Origin: Pseudomonadota bacterium
Lineage (GTDB): Bacteria > Myxococcota > UBA9042 > PHBI01
Reading direction: 5' to 3'
Length of the DNA stretch: 7,091 nucleotides
Assembly (NCBI GenBank): GCA_005788935.1
Contig: SYAK01000459.1
Coordinates: 1-7,091 of the forward strand
The notes beneath the pieces were generated by a model that was given only the letters and a program-made list of their open reading frames with translations, did no database searches and was not told where the DNA came from. Position numbers and translations under genes: made by a program. Positions 6,885-7,091 of the stretch are shown piece by piece (position 1 is the first letter of the stretch; each line of letters opens with the position of its first letter).

Positions 6885-7017
6885 TCCGGGCACCGGCCCC
6901 CGCGCTGCCATCCGGAGGTTGGTGCGCGCACTTTTTGCGACCCGAGCCTTCCCGGGCGAAGCATCCTGGGCTAGCGGGCCAGCCCGAAGCCTCCACCCAC
7001 TCACGGAGCCACGTCCC

Positions 7018-7091
7018 ATGAAAAGCACCCTCGTGAAACTTATCGGCAAGGCCCTCGGCGCGGGGCCTGGCGGCGAGGCTGGACGCCAGGA
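7018..7091 (+). CDS. Start of an unidentified plus-strand gene, cut by the right edge
   Basis: ATG at 7018 opens a frame of 24 complete codons to the end of the window, starting MKSTLVKLIGKALGAG and continuing Gly-rich. GGAG at 7005-7008 lies 9 nt before the start and fits as a ribosome site. Most third positions are G or C, as in the neighbouring genes. The N-terminus is short and mildly amphipathic, without a clear signal peptide in the visible part. Too little is present to assign a family; I rely only on the ribosome site, the open frame and codon use. Confidence 0.45.
   Translation, partial: MKSTLVKLIGKALGAGPGGEAGRQ

Noticed and set aside
6968..6985. Short inverted repeat GGGCT...AGCCC upstream of the 7018 gene
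   Set aside because: The 5-bp stem is expected by chance in sequence this GC-rich, and no T-run or other context supports a function.
1..7091. CRISPR array, tRNA, rRNA, complete insertion sequence or phage genes
   Set aside because: I saw no regularly spaced repeats, no tRNA-like cloverleaf or rRNA sequence, and no transposase or phage motifs in the frames inspected.

Overview
The window is very GC-rich, and its coding strands have strongly G/C-biased third codon positions. It carries envelope proteins of a style common in Myxococcota and related (former deltaproteobacterial) Gram-negative bacteria: a lipoprotein with an Asp/Thr-rich tether, an Omp85-type outer-membrane barrel and a free-standing WD40 propeller. 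The taxon is an inference from this style, not a proof.

Layout from left to right. Positions 1-1302, minus strand: a secreted von Willebrand factor A (vWA)-like protein, cut by the left window edge. It has the vWA layout but has lost most of the metal-site residues. Positions 1303-1446: a divergent intergenic region with one AT-rich patch. Positions 1447-6666, plus strand: a compact three-gene cluster. It holds a predicted lipoprotein alpha/beta-hydrolase resembling the Pla-1/VolA type of bacterial surface lipase, an Omp85/BamA-superfamily barrel with about one POTRA domain that overlaps the lipase gene by ATGA, and, 28 bp further on, a seven-bladed WD40 protein with no export signal. Positions 6667-7017: no intact gene. 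This stretch holds a C-terminal remnant of a VapC-type PIN toxin on the minus strand, a short direct repeat, and a perfect 9-bp inverted repeat close to where the toxin homology stops. Positions 7018-7091: the start of a plus-strand gene that leaves the window.

How the genes may work together: the translational coupling of a lipid-anchored hydrolase to an Omp85 barrel suggests that the two act together at the outer membrane. The barrel could place the lipase on the cell surface or take part in lipid handling, as a two-gene counterpart of fused or paired lipase-barrel arrangements. The WD40 protein lacks a signal peptide and would be a cytoplasmic scaffold if expressed as read, so its link to the other two is unexplained. 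This lipase-Omp85 pair is the best candidate in the window for a little-described system. The rest looks like ordinary chromosomal sequence with one decayed toxin-antitoxin relic.
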